Positions 34,134-43,976 of a stretch of DNA of 61,490 nt are shown here, piece after piece. Within the stretch, counting starts at the first letter, position 1. The number at the start of each line of letters is the position of its first letter. A program made the position numbers and the translations under genes. Origin of the DNA: CAYNKA01 sp964397655 (GTDB taxonomy: Bacteria; Spirochaetota; Spirochaetia; DTKZ01); assembly GCA_964397655.1 (NCBI GenBank), contig CAYNKA010000019.1, positions 1-61,490 of the forward strand, written 5' to 3'. The notes under the pieces were generated by a model that made no database searches, was not told the origin of the DNA, and saw only the letters and a program-made list of their open reading frames with translations.

Positions 34134-35093
34134 ATGGCAGACGTATTGAAGACAATCGGCGAAATCGGCATCGTGCCGGTCATCAAGATCGACGACGCGA
34201 AGGACGCGGTGAACCTCGCGAAGGCGCTCGTAGCGGGCGACGTGCCCGTTGCCGAAGTCACGTTCAGGACCGCCGCGGCCGAGGAATCCATCAAGAAGAT
34301 CAGCAAGGAGGTTCCCGAGATCCTCGTCGGAGCCGGAACCGTCCTCACCGTGGACCAGGCGAAGAAGGCGATGGACGCCGGCGCCAAGTTCCTCGTTTCA
34401 CCGGGCTTCAACCCGAAGGTCGTTGAATTCTGCGTCAAGCAGAACATGCCCATCACGCCCGGCGTGAACAACCCGAGTACGATCGAACAGGCCCTCGAGT
34501 ACGGACTCAAGGTCCTGAAGTTCTTCCCCTGCGAGCAGTCCGGCGGTCTGCCCATGATGAAGGCCCTCGCGGGCCCCTACGGGGACATCTCCTTCATCCC
34601 CACGGGCGGCATCAACAAGGACAACGCCGCGAGCTTCCTCGCGTATAACAAGATCGTCGCGGTCGGCGGCTCCTGGATGGCCCCGAACGACCTCATCGCC
34701 GCCGGCAAGTTCGACGAGATCACGAAGCTCTGCGCCGACTCGATCACCGCGATCAACGGCTTCGAGTTCGTCCACGTGGGCGTCAACTGCAAGAACGAGG
34801 CCGAGGCGAGGGCGACCGTGGACTTCCTCGCGAAGTTCTTCAAGTTCGCGCCCAAGGAAGGCAATTCCTCGATCTTCGCGGGCAAGGGATTCGAGATCAT
34901 GAAGAGCCCCTACCTCGGCGAGAAAGGCCACCTCGCCATCGCCGTCACCAGCGTGGAGCGGGCCGTGGCCCTTTTCAAGCGGAAGGGCATCGGCATAAAG
35001 GAAGACAGCGTGAAGATGGACGGCAGCGTCATGAAGGCCGCCTACTTAGACATGGAGCTTTCGGGCTTCGCGATCCATTTCGTAAGGAAGTGA
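34134..35093 (+). CDS. kdgA: KDPG/KHG aldolase with C-terminal VOC-like domain
   Basis: A 319-aa protein. Residues 1-205 are a class-I KDPG aldolase: Glu41 in VAEVTFRT, GAGTVLT, and the Schiff-base Lys129 in KFFPCEQSGG. It cleaves 2-keto-3-deoxy-6-phosphogluconate to pyruvate and glyceraldehyde 3-phosphate, the last step of the pathway. Residues ~225-319 add a glyoxalase-like unit (GHLAIAVTSVERAVALFKRKG, ending GFAIHFVRK) not found in the ~213-residue E. coli enzyme. The role of this extension is unknown. A strong terminator follows. Confidence 0.9.
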   Translation: MADVLKTIGEIGIVPVIKIDDAKDAVNLAKALVAGDVPVAEVTFRTAAAEESIKKISKEVPEILVGAGTVLTVDQAKKAMDAGAKFLVSPGFNPKVVEFCVKQNMPITPGVNNPSTIEQALEYGLKVLKFFPCEQSGGLPMMKALAGPYGDISFIPTGGINKDNAASFLAYNKIVAVGGSWMAPNDLIAAGKFDEITKLCADSITAINGFEFVHVGVNCKNEAEARATVDFLAKFFKFAPKEGNSSIFAGKGFEIMKSPYLGEKGHLAIAVTSVERAVALFKRKGIGIKEDSVKMDGSVMKAAYLDMELSGFAIHFVRK

Positions 35094-35136
35094 CCGGCTC
35101 GGCCGGCGTTGTTTCCGGCGCACCGACATGAACTTC

Positions 35137-35174
35137 ATCAGCCCCCGTGCCCGAGGCTCGGGGGCTGATTTTTT
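35137..35174 (+). terminator. Rho-independent terminator of the kdgK-kdgA operon
   Basis: An 11-base stem (35137-35147 with 35159-35169), 11-base loop, then TTTTTT (35169-35174). It is the clearest intrinsic terminator in the window. The AT-rich ends of the stem could let it also act for the convergent lacI-type gene. Confidence 0.85.
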
Positions 35175-35214
35175 CCCGTCCACCCGCCGACCGGACACGG
35201 GACCGGTTCTCCGT

Positions 35215-36243
35215 TCAAGCCCGATCCCGCACGGATTTGCGTTCGATCAGGACGGGTTTGAAGGTGACGTCCTCGTCGAACGCGCTGTCGTCCGCGCGGG
35301 CGATCATCTCTACGGCCCGGCAGCCCATCTCGTAGCGGGGTATTCGGATCGTGGTAAGCGGCGGGATCGTGTACCGGGACTGGGGGATGTCCCCGATCCC
35401 GATAACGGAGACGTCTTCGGGCACCCGCAGGCCCCGTTCGGTGATGTGGTGGATCACTCCCATGGCTATCGTGTCGCTGCCGCACACGATAGCCTCCGGC
35501 CGCGCTTCGGTGCCGCAGAGCCGGGCCGCGGCTTCATAGCCGGCCTTTTCCGTGAAGTCGCCGAAGGCGACGAGTTCCTCGGATTCCGGCATCGACCTTG
35601 AACGAAGGCTTTCCCGATATCCTCTCAGATGGTCCCGGGACGTGAGGACCGTCTCGGCGCCGCTGACGAGGGCTATCCGGCGATGGCCTTTATTCCACAG
35701 GTAATCGGTCAGCGTTCGCGCCGCGGCCGCATAGTCGATCGTCACGACGGGTATGTCGGTGATCTGGGGCGCGAGCCCGATGAGACGCTGTCCGTACTGG
35801 CGTCCGCGTTGGAGCTGCTTCTTGAGCTTCTCCTGGTATGCGGGCGTTCCGATTCCCCCTCCGGCCAGGATGATGCCCCGTACCTTGTGCCGCCAAAGGA
35901 GTTCCAGATATTCCAGTTCGTTTTCCGGACTCCTGCCCGTGTTGCAGATGAAGGAGAGAAAGCCGAGCCGCATCGCTTTTTCGGTGACGCCTTTCGCTAT
36001 TTCTCCGAAATATGGATCCGCGATATCCCGCACGATGAGTCCGATCAGATTGGTGAAGCCTTTCTTGAGCATCTGCGCGGCGTTGTTGGGGGAATAGTTA
36101 AGTTCCCGGATCGCTTCCATGACGCGTTTCCGTCTTTCGTCCGAGACCGGGTAGGCGACGCCGTTCAGGATGCGGGAAACCGTGGTGATCGACGAGCCCG
36201 ACAGCTTCGCCACGTCCCGAATGGATATTCTTTTTTGATCCAT
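35215..36243 (-). CDS. LacI-family transcriptional regulator
   Basis: A 342-aa repressor. The N-terminal helix-turn-helix is SIRDVAKLSGSSITTVSRIL, followed by the hinge helix region SPNNAAQMLKKG. The periplasmic-binding-protein-like domain has IGLIVRDIADPYFGEIAKGV and ICGSDTIAMGV-like segments (VCGSDTIAMG). It is divergent from the dehydrogenase/TAXI-TRAP operon, and both promoters carry a TATAGAAAACG-type operator, so it should repress both. Its own promoter lies only about 9 bases from the ATG, leaving no ribosome site. Confidence 0.92.
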   Translation of the reverse strand: MDQKRISIRDVAKLSGSSITTVSRILNGVAYPVSDERRKRVMEAIRELNYSPNNAAQMLKKGFTNLIGLIVRDIADPYFGEIAKGVTEKAMRLGFLSFICNTGRSPENELEYLELLWRHKVRGIILAGGGIGTPAYQEKLKKQLQRGRQYGQRLIGLAPQITDIPVVTIDYAAAARTLTDYLWNKGHRRIALVSGAETVLTSRDHLRGYRESLRSRSMPESEELVAFGDFTEKAGYEAAARLCGTEARPEAIVCGSDTIAMGVIHHITERGLRVPEDVSVIGIGDIPQSRYTIPPLTTIRIPRYEMGCRAVEMIARADDSAFDEDVTFKPVLIERKSVRDRA

Positions 36244-36258
36244 GGGAATACGTGGTTG

Positions 36259-36287
36259 AGTATAGAAAACGTTTTATCATCAGTCAA
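36259..36287 (-). promoter_or_regulatory. lacI-type gene promoter with operator in the spacer
   Basis: On the minus strand TTGACT (36287-36282), 17 bases, TATACT (36264-36259). The operator-like sequence TATAGAAAACGTTTTATCAT (36261-36280, plus strand) fills the spacer and the -10, giving autorepression. The predicted start of transcription is about 9 bases from the ATG. Confidence 0.65.
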
Positions 36288-36374
36288 GAAGCGATCGACC
36301 CATTATCGGTTCGAAAGCGAAGAATAGTTCGTGAAAAAGCGGGAAAAAGCGACATTCGGCAGGGAAAATTTTCA

Positions 36375-36429
36375 TTGACAGCGGAAATAATCAGGGTATA
36401 CTTAAAAAGTATAGAAAACGATTTCTATA
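36375..36429 (+). promoter_or_regulatory. Promoter and LacI operator of the dehydrogenase/TAXI-TRAP operon
   Basis: TTGACA (36375-36380), 16 bases, TATACT (36397-36402). Immediately downstream is a perfect inverted repeat TATAGAAA (36410-36417), centre ACGA, TTTCTATA (36422-36429). The TATAGAAAACG half is identical to the operator in the divergent lacI promoter. A repressor bound here covers the transcription start. Confidence 0.75.
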
Positions 36430-36439
36430 AAGAGGGCAT

Positions 36440-37348
36440 GTGAAAGACTCGAAATCCATAGGAGTTCTCGGAACCGGTCTCGTCGGCACCGCACTCGCGG
36501 AAATCCTTCTGGAACGGGATTACCGCGTCCATGTCTGGAACAGGACGGCGGAGAAAACCGCGGCCCTCGTGAAAAAGGGTGCCGTCGCGGAACAGAACCC
36601 GGCCGCGGTCGGCGAAGCCTGCGACAAGGTATTCATCTCCGTCATGACGACGGACGTGGTCGAGGATCTGTGCGAAGGATCCGGCGGCCTCCTTTCCGCC
36701 CGGGAATCCCCGCGCTGGGTGCTGGACACCACGACCGGCGAACCGGATCAAACCGCCGCACTCGCCGAAAGGCTCGCCCGAAAAGGGGTTTTTCTCCTGG
36801 ATTCGACCATATCCGGATCGAGCCGCCAGATTCGGCGCAGGGAGGGACTCTTCATGATCGGGGGAGATCCCGAGGCCTTCGCGTCGTGCGAGTATCTCTT
36901 TCGCGAAGTGACGAAGGACTATGAATACCTCGGTCCTTCCGGCAGCGGATCGAAGGCGAAGCTGGCGAGCAACATAATCCTCGGCCTGAACCGCCTGGTT
37001 CTCGCGGAAGGGCTTGTTTTCGCCGAACGGCTGGGTCTCGATCTTTCGAGGTTCCTTTCCGTGCTGAAGCGTTCTCCCGCCTATTCGGCCGCGATGGACT
37101 CCAAGGGAGAAAAAATGATCAGGAGGAACTACGCTCCGGAGGCGAAGATTTCCCAGCATTACAAGGACGTTCAGCTCATACTCCGGAAGGCCGTGAACCC
37201 TGACCGTTCGCTTCCGCTGACTTCCGTACACAGCCGGATTCTGGAGGCGATGATCGAGAGAGGACAGGGGGGCGCGGACAATTCCGCGGTGGTGGAGTAT
37301 TTCCGGGCGGTAACGGAGTCCGGGGAAGACGATCACACCCCGACGTGA
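36440..37348 (+). CDS. NAD(P)-dependent beta-hydroxyacid dehydrogenase (HIBADH/tartronate-semialdehyde reductase family)
   Basis: A 302-aa protein. The Rossmann loop is IGVLGTGLVGTALAEILLERDY; the usual GLGxMG is GTGLVG here. LDSTISGSSRQIRRREGLFMIGG is the substrate motif region (usual form DAPVSGG), altered in this protein. The catalytic Lys lies in GSGSKAKLASNIILGLNRLV. Family members act on 3-hydroxyisobutyrate, tartronate semialdehyde or similar acids. The altered motifs advise against a specific name. GTG start with AAGAGGG upstream; first gene of the LacI-controlled operon. Confidence 0.8.
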   Translation: MKDSKSIGVLGTGLVGTALAEILLERDYRVHVWNRTAEKTAALVKKGAVAEQNPAAVGEACDKVFISVMTTDVVEDLCEGSGGLLSARESPRWVLDTTTGEPDQTAALAERLARKGVFLLDSTISGSSRQIRRREGLFMIGGDPEAFASCEYLFREVTKDYEYLGPSGSGSKAKLASNIILGLNRLVLAEGLVFAERLGLDLSRFLSVLKRSPAYSAAMDSKGEKMIRRNYAPEAKISQHYKDVQLILRKAVNPDRSLPLTSVHSRILEAMIERGQGGADNSAVVEYFRAVTESGEDDHTPT

Positions 37349-37391
37349 AGCAGGCGATCGACGAAATTTTCGATAAAAGCAGGAGGTAGCT

Positions 37392-38480
37392 ATGAGAAGG
37401 TACAGTATCAAATCGGCGGCGGTTCTGGTCCTCGTCCTGGCGGCCCTTTCCGCCTGGGCCGGAGGATCGGGAGAAAAGGCTGCGGCCCCGGAACAGAAAC
37501 CGGCACCGGCCCAGCAGGCGCCGGCCCAGCAGGCGCCGGCCCAGCAGGCGGCGAAACCGGCGAGGCTCATTTTCTCGACGCAGGGGGTGGGGACGGGCAT
37601 GTACGTTTCCGCTTCCGCGATCATTCAGCTCGTTCAGCCCAAGCTTCCCGCGGGTTCGACCATCGACATGGAAACCACGGGCGGCGGCATCAGCGGTCCC
37701 ATTCTCGCGGGCACCGGCAAGGCCGATCTGACGCTGGGCAACGTCAACACGACGAAGTGGCTCTATAGCGGCACCGTGCTCAACAGGCCCAAGGTCCCGG
37801 GCATCAGGACCCTGGTCGGCGGTTTCGACGCGCCGTATGCGACGATAATCGCCACGGATGCGTTCGTCAAAAAAACCGGATTCAAGAGCGTTGGCGATGT
37901 CATCGCCGCGAAATACCCCGTCCGGATCGCGGTGAAGACCGTCGGAATGCTGGGCGAACAGATCTGCCGTCACATCCTGGAGTGCTACGGCTCCTCGTAC
38001 GACCAGATCAAGTCCTGGGGCGGCAGCGTTTCCCACGTGGCCCCGGCCGACATAGTCTCCATGCTCCGCGACGGCAGGGCCGACCTAACGGTCGACCATG
38101 TTTCCGAGGGACAGGCCGCGACGATGGAATTGACGATGACGTCGAAGGTCCTTTTCTGGGGCCTGCCCAAGGACATCGTGGCCAAGATGGTCGAGATCGG
38201 GTACAACCCCCAGCCCATGAAGGCCGGCTCCTGGCCTTCCCAGGATTACGACGTCGAGACGGTCAATGCCCCCATCGTCCTGATCGCGAACGAAAACGTT
38301 CCAGAGGAAATCGCGTACCTCATCACGAAGACGGTCGTCGAGAACAAGGCCAAGCTCGTGGAAGCCCATGCATCCTTCAAGCCCTTCGATCCGGACACGG
38401 CCTGGGTCCCGTCCAAGCTCGGAGCACCCCTCCATCCGGGAGCTGCCAGGTATTACAAAGAAAGAGGTTTCATAAAATAG
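37392..38480 (+). CDS. TAXI-family TRAP solute-binding protein with repetitive linker
   Basis: A 362-aa exported protein with signal residues 1-23 ending in AWAGGSGEKA. Between signal and domain lies an Ala/Pro/Gln linker encoded by three perfect 15-base repeats (37506-37550). The binding domain starts with FSTQGVGTGMYVSASAIIQL and has ETTGGGISGPILAGTGKADLTLG, the TAXI pattern. It is the second TAXI protein of the window and differs in sequence from the one at 4284. GCAGGAGG precedes the ATG; a hairpin separates it from the permease gene. Confidence 0.9.
   Translation: MRRYSIKSAAVLVLVLAALSAWAGGSGEKAAAPEQKPAPAQQAPAQQAPAQQAAKPARLIFSTQGVGTGMYVSASAIIQLVQPKLPAGSTIDMETTGGGISGPILAGTGKADLTLGNVNTTKWLYSGTVLNRPKVPGIRTLVGGFDAPYATIIATDAFVKKTGFKSVGDVIAAKYPVRIAVKTVGMLGEQICRHILECYGSSYDQIKSWGGSVSHVAPADIVSMLRDGRADLTVDHVSEGQAATMELTMTSKVLFWGLPKDIVAKMVEIGYNPQPMKAGSWPSQDYDVETVNAPIVLIANENVPEEIAYLITKTVVENKAKLVEAHASFKPFDPDTAWVPSKLGAPLHPGAARYYKERGFIK
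37506..37550 (+). repeat. Three perfect 15-bp tandem repeats in the TAXI gene
   Basis: Unit CCGGCCCAGCAGGCG occurs at 37506-37520, 37521-37535 and 37536-37550 with no mismatch, encoding Pro-Ala-Gln-Gln-Ala three times. It lies in the flexible linker after the signal peptide, so copy-number change would keep the reading frame. Confidence 0.9.
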
Positions 38481-38503
38481 TCGGACCGGCCTTCGCCGTC
38501 CGA
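38481..38503 (+). terminator. Hairpin between TAXI and permease genes
   Basis: TCGGAC (38481-38486) and CGGC pair with GCCG and TCCGA (to 38503), with one bulged C and a CTTC loop. It begins on the base after the stop codon. No U-run. Confidence 0.5.
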
Positions 38504-38557
38504 ACATGGAAGGAGGTTCCGTGCATCACGGAGCCTCTTCGATATAAGGAGATGTCA

Positions 38558-40408
38558 ATGGAGGAGTCGAAAAAACCCCTTCTGGTCCTCATGGCGCTGC
38601 CGTGGCTCGTCTTTCAATTGTATCTCGCCTTCGTGACGCCGCTGCATCCTCTTCTACAGAATCCCCTGCATCTTTTGTTCGCGCTGCTCATCGTATTCTG
38701 GTATTATCCGGCGGGGAAAAAATACTGGCGCCTCGTCGACGCGGTCGTCGCGGCGATAATCCTGTTCGAGGCCTATTATTACATCAGCAACACCTCGCGT
38801 CTTCAGGTGCGCATTCCCTACGTGGATGAAATAACCTTGCTCGATCGCGCGGCGATGTACCTGATGACCGTCGTCCTTCTCGAGGCGGTGCGCCGGACCT
38901 TGGGGTGGAATCTCCTCGTATTTCTTCTCATTTTCATCTTCTACGGCATTTTCGGGGAGCATTTTCCCGGCATTTTCCGCTTCAGAGGCATCGATGCTTC
39001 GCTGTTCACCGATCTCCTCATCATGACGTCCGACGGCATCTTCGGAATACCCCTCGGGACCTCAGCGAGCTACCTGTTCTACTTCATCCTGTTCGGAGCG
39101 TTCTTCTCCGAATGCGGGGGAGGGAAGCTGCTTCTGGACATGGGGCTGAAGGTCGGAAGTTCCGGCAACGGAGGCCCCGCGAAGGCTGCGGTCATTTCCA
39201 GCAGCCTGATCGGCATGGTGAGCGGGAGCGCCGTAGCGAACGTGACGACGACCGGCGTCATGACGATCCCGCTCATGAAGAAAGTGGGCTACAAGCCGGA
39301 GCAGGCCGCTGCCATAGAAGCCGTAGCGTCCACCGGCGGCCAGATCATGCCGCCGATCATGGGAATCGGGGCCTTCATCATGGCCGAAATGCTCGGCGTC
39401 CGCTACTGGAAGATCGCCGTCTCCGCCGTCATCCCCGCCCTGGTGTACTATCTATCCGCGTTTCTGCTGGTGGACTTCCTCGCCCGCCGGAACAGGCTGA
39501 AGGAGAAGGCGGATCTCGCGATGAAGATCGATGCCGTACTTCCCAGGCTGTACCTCCTGATACCGCCCGTCGTTCTCGTCTATTTCATCGTGGCCGGAGC
39601 CTCCCTCATGACCGCCGCGGTACGCGCCACGATGCTGACGGTCCTCATCAACCTTTTCGACCGCCGTCACCGGCTTTCGCCGGCCGCTTTCGGCGAGTGC
39701 ATACGGCAGGGCACGAAGCAGGCCGCGGGAATCGCCGTCCCCACCGCCGCGGCGGGTATCATCATCGGCATCGCGATCCACTCGGGGGTCGCGCAGAAGC
39801 TCTCGATGATCATGGCTTCGGTCGGAGGAGGCAATATCGCGATAGCCCTGCTGATCGCCTCGGCGGGGTGCATCGTCCTGGGCATGGCCCTTCCCACGGT
39901 AGCCGCCTACATCGTCGCGGTGATCCTCTTCGTCCCGACCTTGACGAAGCTCGGGGTGCTGCCCCTTGCGGCCCACATGTTCGTCTTCTATTTCGGCATC
40001 ATCGCCCAGATCACCCCGCCGGTCTGCCTCGCGTCGTTCACCGCCGCGGGCATAGCGGGGGCCAACAGCTGGAAGACCGGCTGGACCGCCTTTCACTACA
40101 GCCTGGTGGCGTTTCTCGTTCCCTTCGTTTTCGTATTCCAGACGGAGATCCTCCTCGAGGGATCCTTCGTAGATACGCTGAGGACCTCTTTCGTCGTGCT
40201 CGGCGGGACCTTCTTTCTCGTATCGTCCGTTTCAGGGTTCCTCTTGGTGCCCATCCTGAATATGCCGCTTCGCATCGCTCTGCTGGTCTGCGCCATCCTC
40301 ATCATTCTGCCGGAGACCCTGTCCTCCGTCGTGGGTTTCGCGGGCGGGGCGATTCTTCTTACCTATTATTTCCTCCTGTGGCGGAAGACAAGGACGGCGG
40401 CGGGATGA
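38558..40408 (+). CDS. TRAP transporter fused permease, partner of the second TAXI protein
   Basis: A 616-aa membrane protein of the fused type. The opening MEESKKPLLVLMALPWLVFQ leads into the small-subunit-like helices. The large part has FSECGGGKLLLDMGLKVG, GPAKAAVISSSLIGMVSGSAVA, VTTTGVMTIPLMKKVGYKPE, AVASTGGQIMPPIMGIGAFIMAE and ITPPVCLASFTAAGIAG. ATG 38558 has AAGGAG six bases upstream; the longer frame from 37982 runs through the TAXI gene and is rejected. It ends in a four-base ATGA overlap with the SDR gene. Confidence 0.92.
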   Translation: MEESKKPLLVLMALPWLVFQLYLAFVTPLHPLLQNPLHLLFALLIVFWYYPAGKKYWRLVDAVVAAIILFEAYYYISNTSRLQVRIPYVDEITLLDRAAMYLMTVVLLEAVRRTLGWNLLVFLLIFIFYGIFGEHFPGIFRFRGIDASLFTDLLIMTSDGIFGIPLGTSASYLFYFILFGAFFSECGGGKLLLDMGLKVGSSGNGGPAKAAVISSSLIGMVSGSAVANVTTTGVMTIPLMKKVGYKPEQAAAIEAVASTGGQIMPPIMGIGAFIMAEMLGVRYWKIAVSAVIPALVYYLSAFLLVDFLARRNRLKEKADLAMKIDAVLPRLYLLIPPVVLVYFIVAGASLMTAAVRATMLTVLINLFDRRHRLSPAAFGECIRQGTKQAAGIAVPTAAAGIIIGIAIHSGVAQKLSMIMASVGGGNIAIALLIASAGCIVLGMALPTVAAYIVAVILFVPTLTKLGVLPLAAHMFVFYFGIIAQITPPVCLASFTAAGIAGANSWKTGWTAFHYSLVAFLVPFVFVFQTEILLEGSFVDTLRTSFVVLGGTFFLVSSVSGFLLVPILNMPLRIALLVCAILIILPETLSSVVGFAGGAILLTYYFLLWRKTRTAAG

Positions 40409-41139
40409 ACCGAAGGGTGCTTGTCTCGGGCGCCTGCGGAGGGATCGGCTCCGCCTGCGCGGCCGCCTTTCTGGAGCGGGGCTGTAGGGTAGCGGCGGTC
40501 GACCTTTCGCCGCCCGCCGCCGATTCACCTCTGGCGGGCCGAATCGTCCGGCGCGAGGCGGAGTTCCACGAGGCGGATATTTCCGATGAACGGGATTGCG
40601 CCGGCATCGCGGATTTCCTCCGCGAAAAATTCGGGGGAGTCGACGTCCTCGTGAACAACGCGGGAATCATTACGCGAAGCGGAACGGAAGCCACGTCGAT
40701 AGAGGATTGGAACCGGGTCGTCTCGGTCAATCTGACGGGAACCTTCCTCCTGACGCGGGCGCTCCTTCCGCTGCTCCGCGAATCGGGACAGGGACGGATC
40801 GTGAACCTTTCCTCCCGGGCGGCAGGAAGACCCCACCGGAACGCCGCGCCGAGCTACGGAGCCACGAAGGCCGCCCTCGTCTACCTCACTCGGCACTGGG
40901 CCTGGGAGTACGGCGACGCCGGCATCCTCTGTTTCGCGGTGTGTCCGGGACCCGTCGCGAGTCCGATGTTCGAGAGGCTCGATCCGGCATACCGGGCGTC
41001 CGTCGCGGAGGAAATGGCGGGGAAGAGGCCGATAACGCCGGAGGATGTTGCGAACATCGTCGCCTACGCGGCGCTCGATTGTCCTCCGTCCATGACGGGA
41101 CAGTCGTTCCACTGCAACGGCGCGACGTACTGGACCTAG
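40405..41139 (+). CDS. Short-chain dehydrogenase/reductase of the LacI-controlled operon
   Basis: A 244-aa SDR with cofactor loop SGACGGIGSACAAAF, VLVNNAGII, catalytic IVNLSSRAAG and YGATKAALVYL, and a C-terminal SMTGQSFHCNGATYW. The usual Thr of TGxxxGIG is Ser. Its start overlaps the permease stop, so the imported compound is likely its substrate or precursor. With the hydroxyacid dehydrogenase (36440) it would give two redox steps on a sugar acid (inference). It is the last gene before the defence island. Confidence 0.88.
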   Translation: MNRRVLVSGACGGIGSACAAAFLERGCRVAAVDLSPPAADSPLAGRIVRREAEFHEADISDERDCAGIADFLREKFGGVDVLVNNAGIITRSGTEATSIEDWNRVVSVNLTGTFLLTRALLPLLRESGQGRIVNLSSRAAGRPHRNAAPSYGATKAALVYLTRHWAWEYGDAGILCFAVCPGPVASPMFERLDPAYRASVAEEMAGKRPITPEDVANIVAYAALDCPPSMTGQSFHCNGATYWT

Positions 41140-41426
41140 GACAGATGCCGCGGCCTTCCACCTCGGGACTGCGGAGGAGCCTCGTCGCCGAAAGACCGGC
41201 CGGCACGACGAAGAATTCCTGCTCGCCTGACTTGAAATGCGTCATCGGATTGAAGGAGTCCGCGATGTCCTCGACGCTCGAGAGCGCTTTCTCCGAGCAA
41301 TCTGAGGAATGGTGATTCATCAAATAATAAACCGAAAATAACGAGAACGGGTGAAAATCCTGTGTATGACGCGGGGTATGGGACGATGCGGCTCGCGTCA
41401 AGATCAGCCGGTTTCGCGCGATGGTG
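41140..41426. other. Left boundary of the defence island, with a possible gene fragment
   Basis: No complete gene. On the minus strand from ATG 41320 the frame gives a protein-like stretch of about 50 residues (SSVEDIADSFNPMTHFKSG, EQEFFVVPAGLSATRLLRS). It runs without a stop into antisense of the SDR gene, so it looks like a broken end of a former gene. Base composition turns more AT-rich near 41310-41350. I found no direct repeat or integrase here. Confidence 0.35.

Positions 41427-43959
<2,533 letters not shown>

Positions 43960-43976
<17 letters not shown>

Noticed and set aside
37506..37550. Tandem repeat as a CRISPR-like array
   Set aside because: Units are 15 bases, directly joined without spacers, and in frame within a coding linker.
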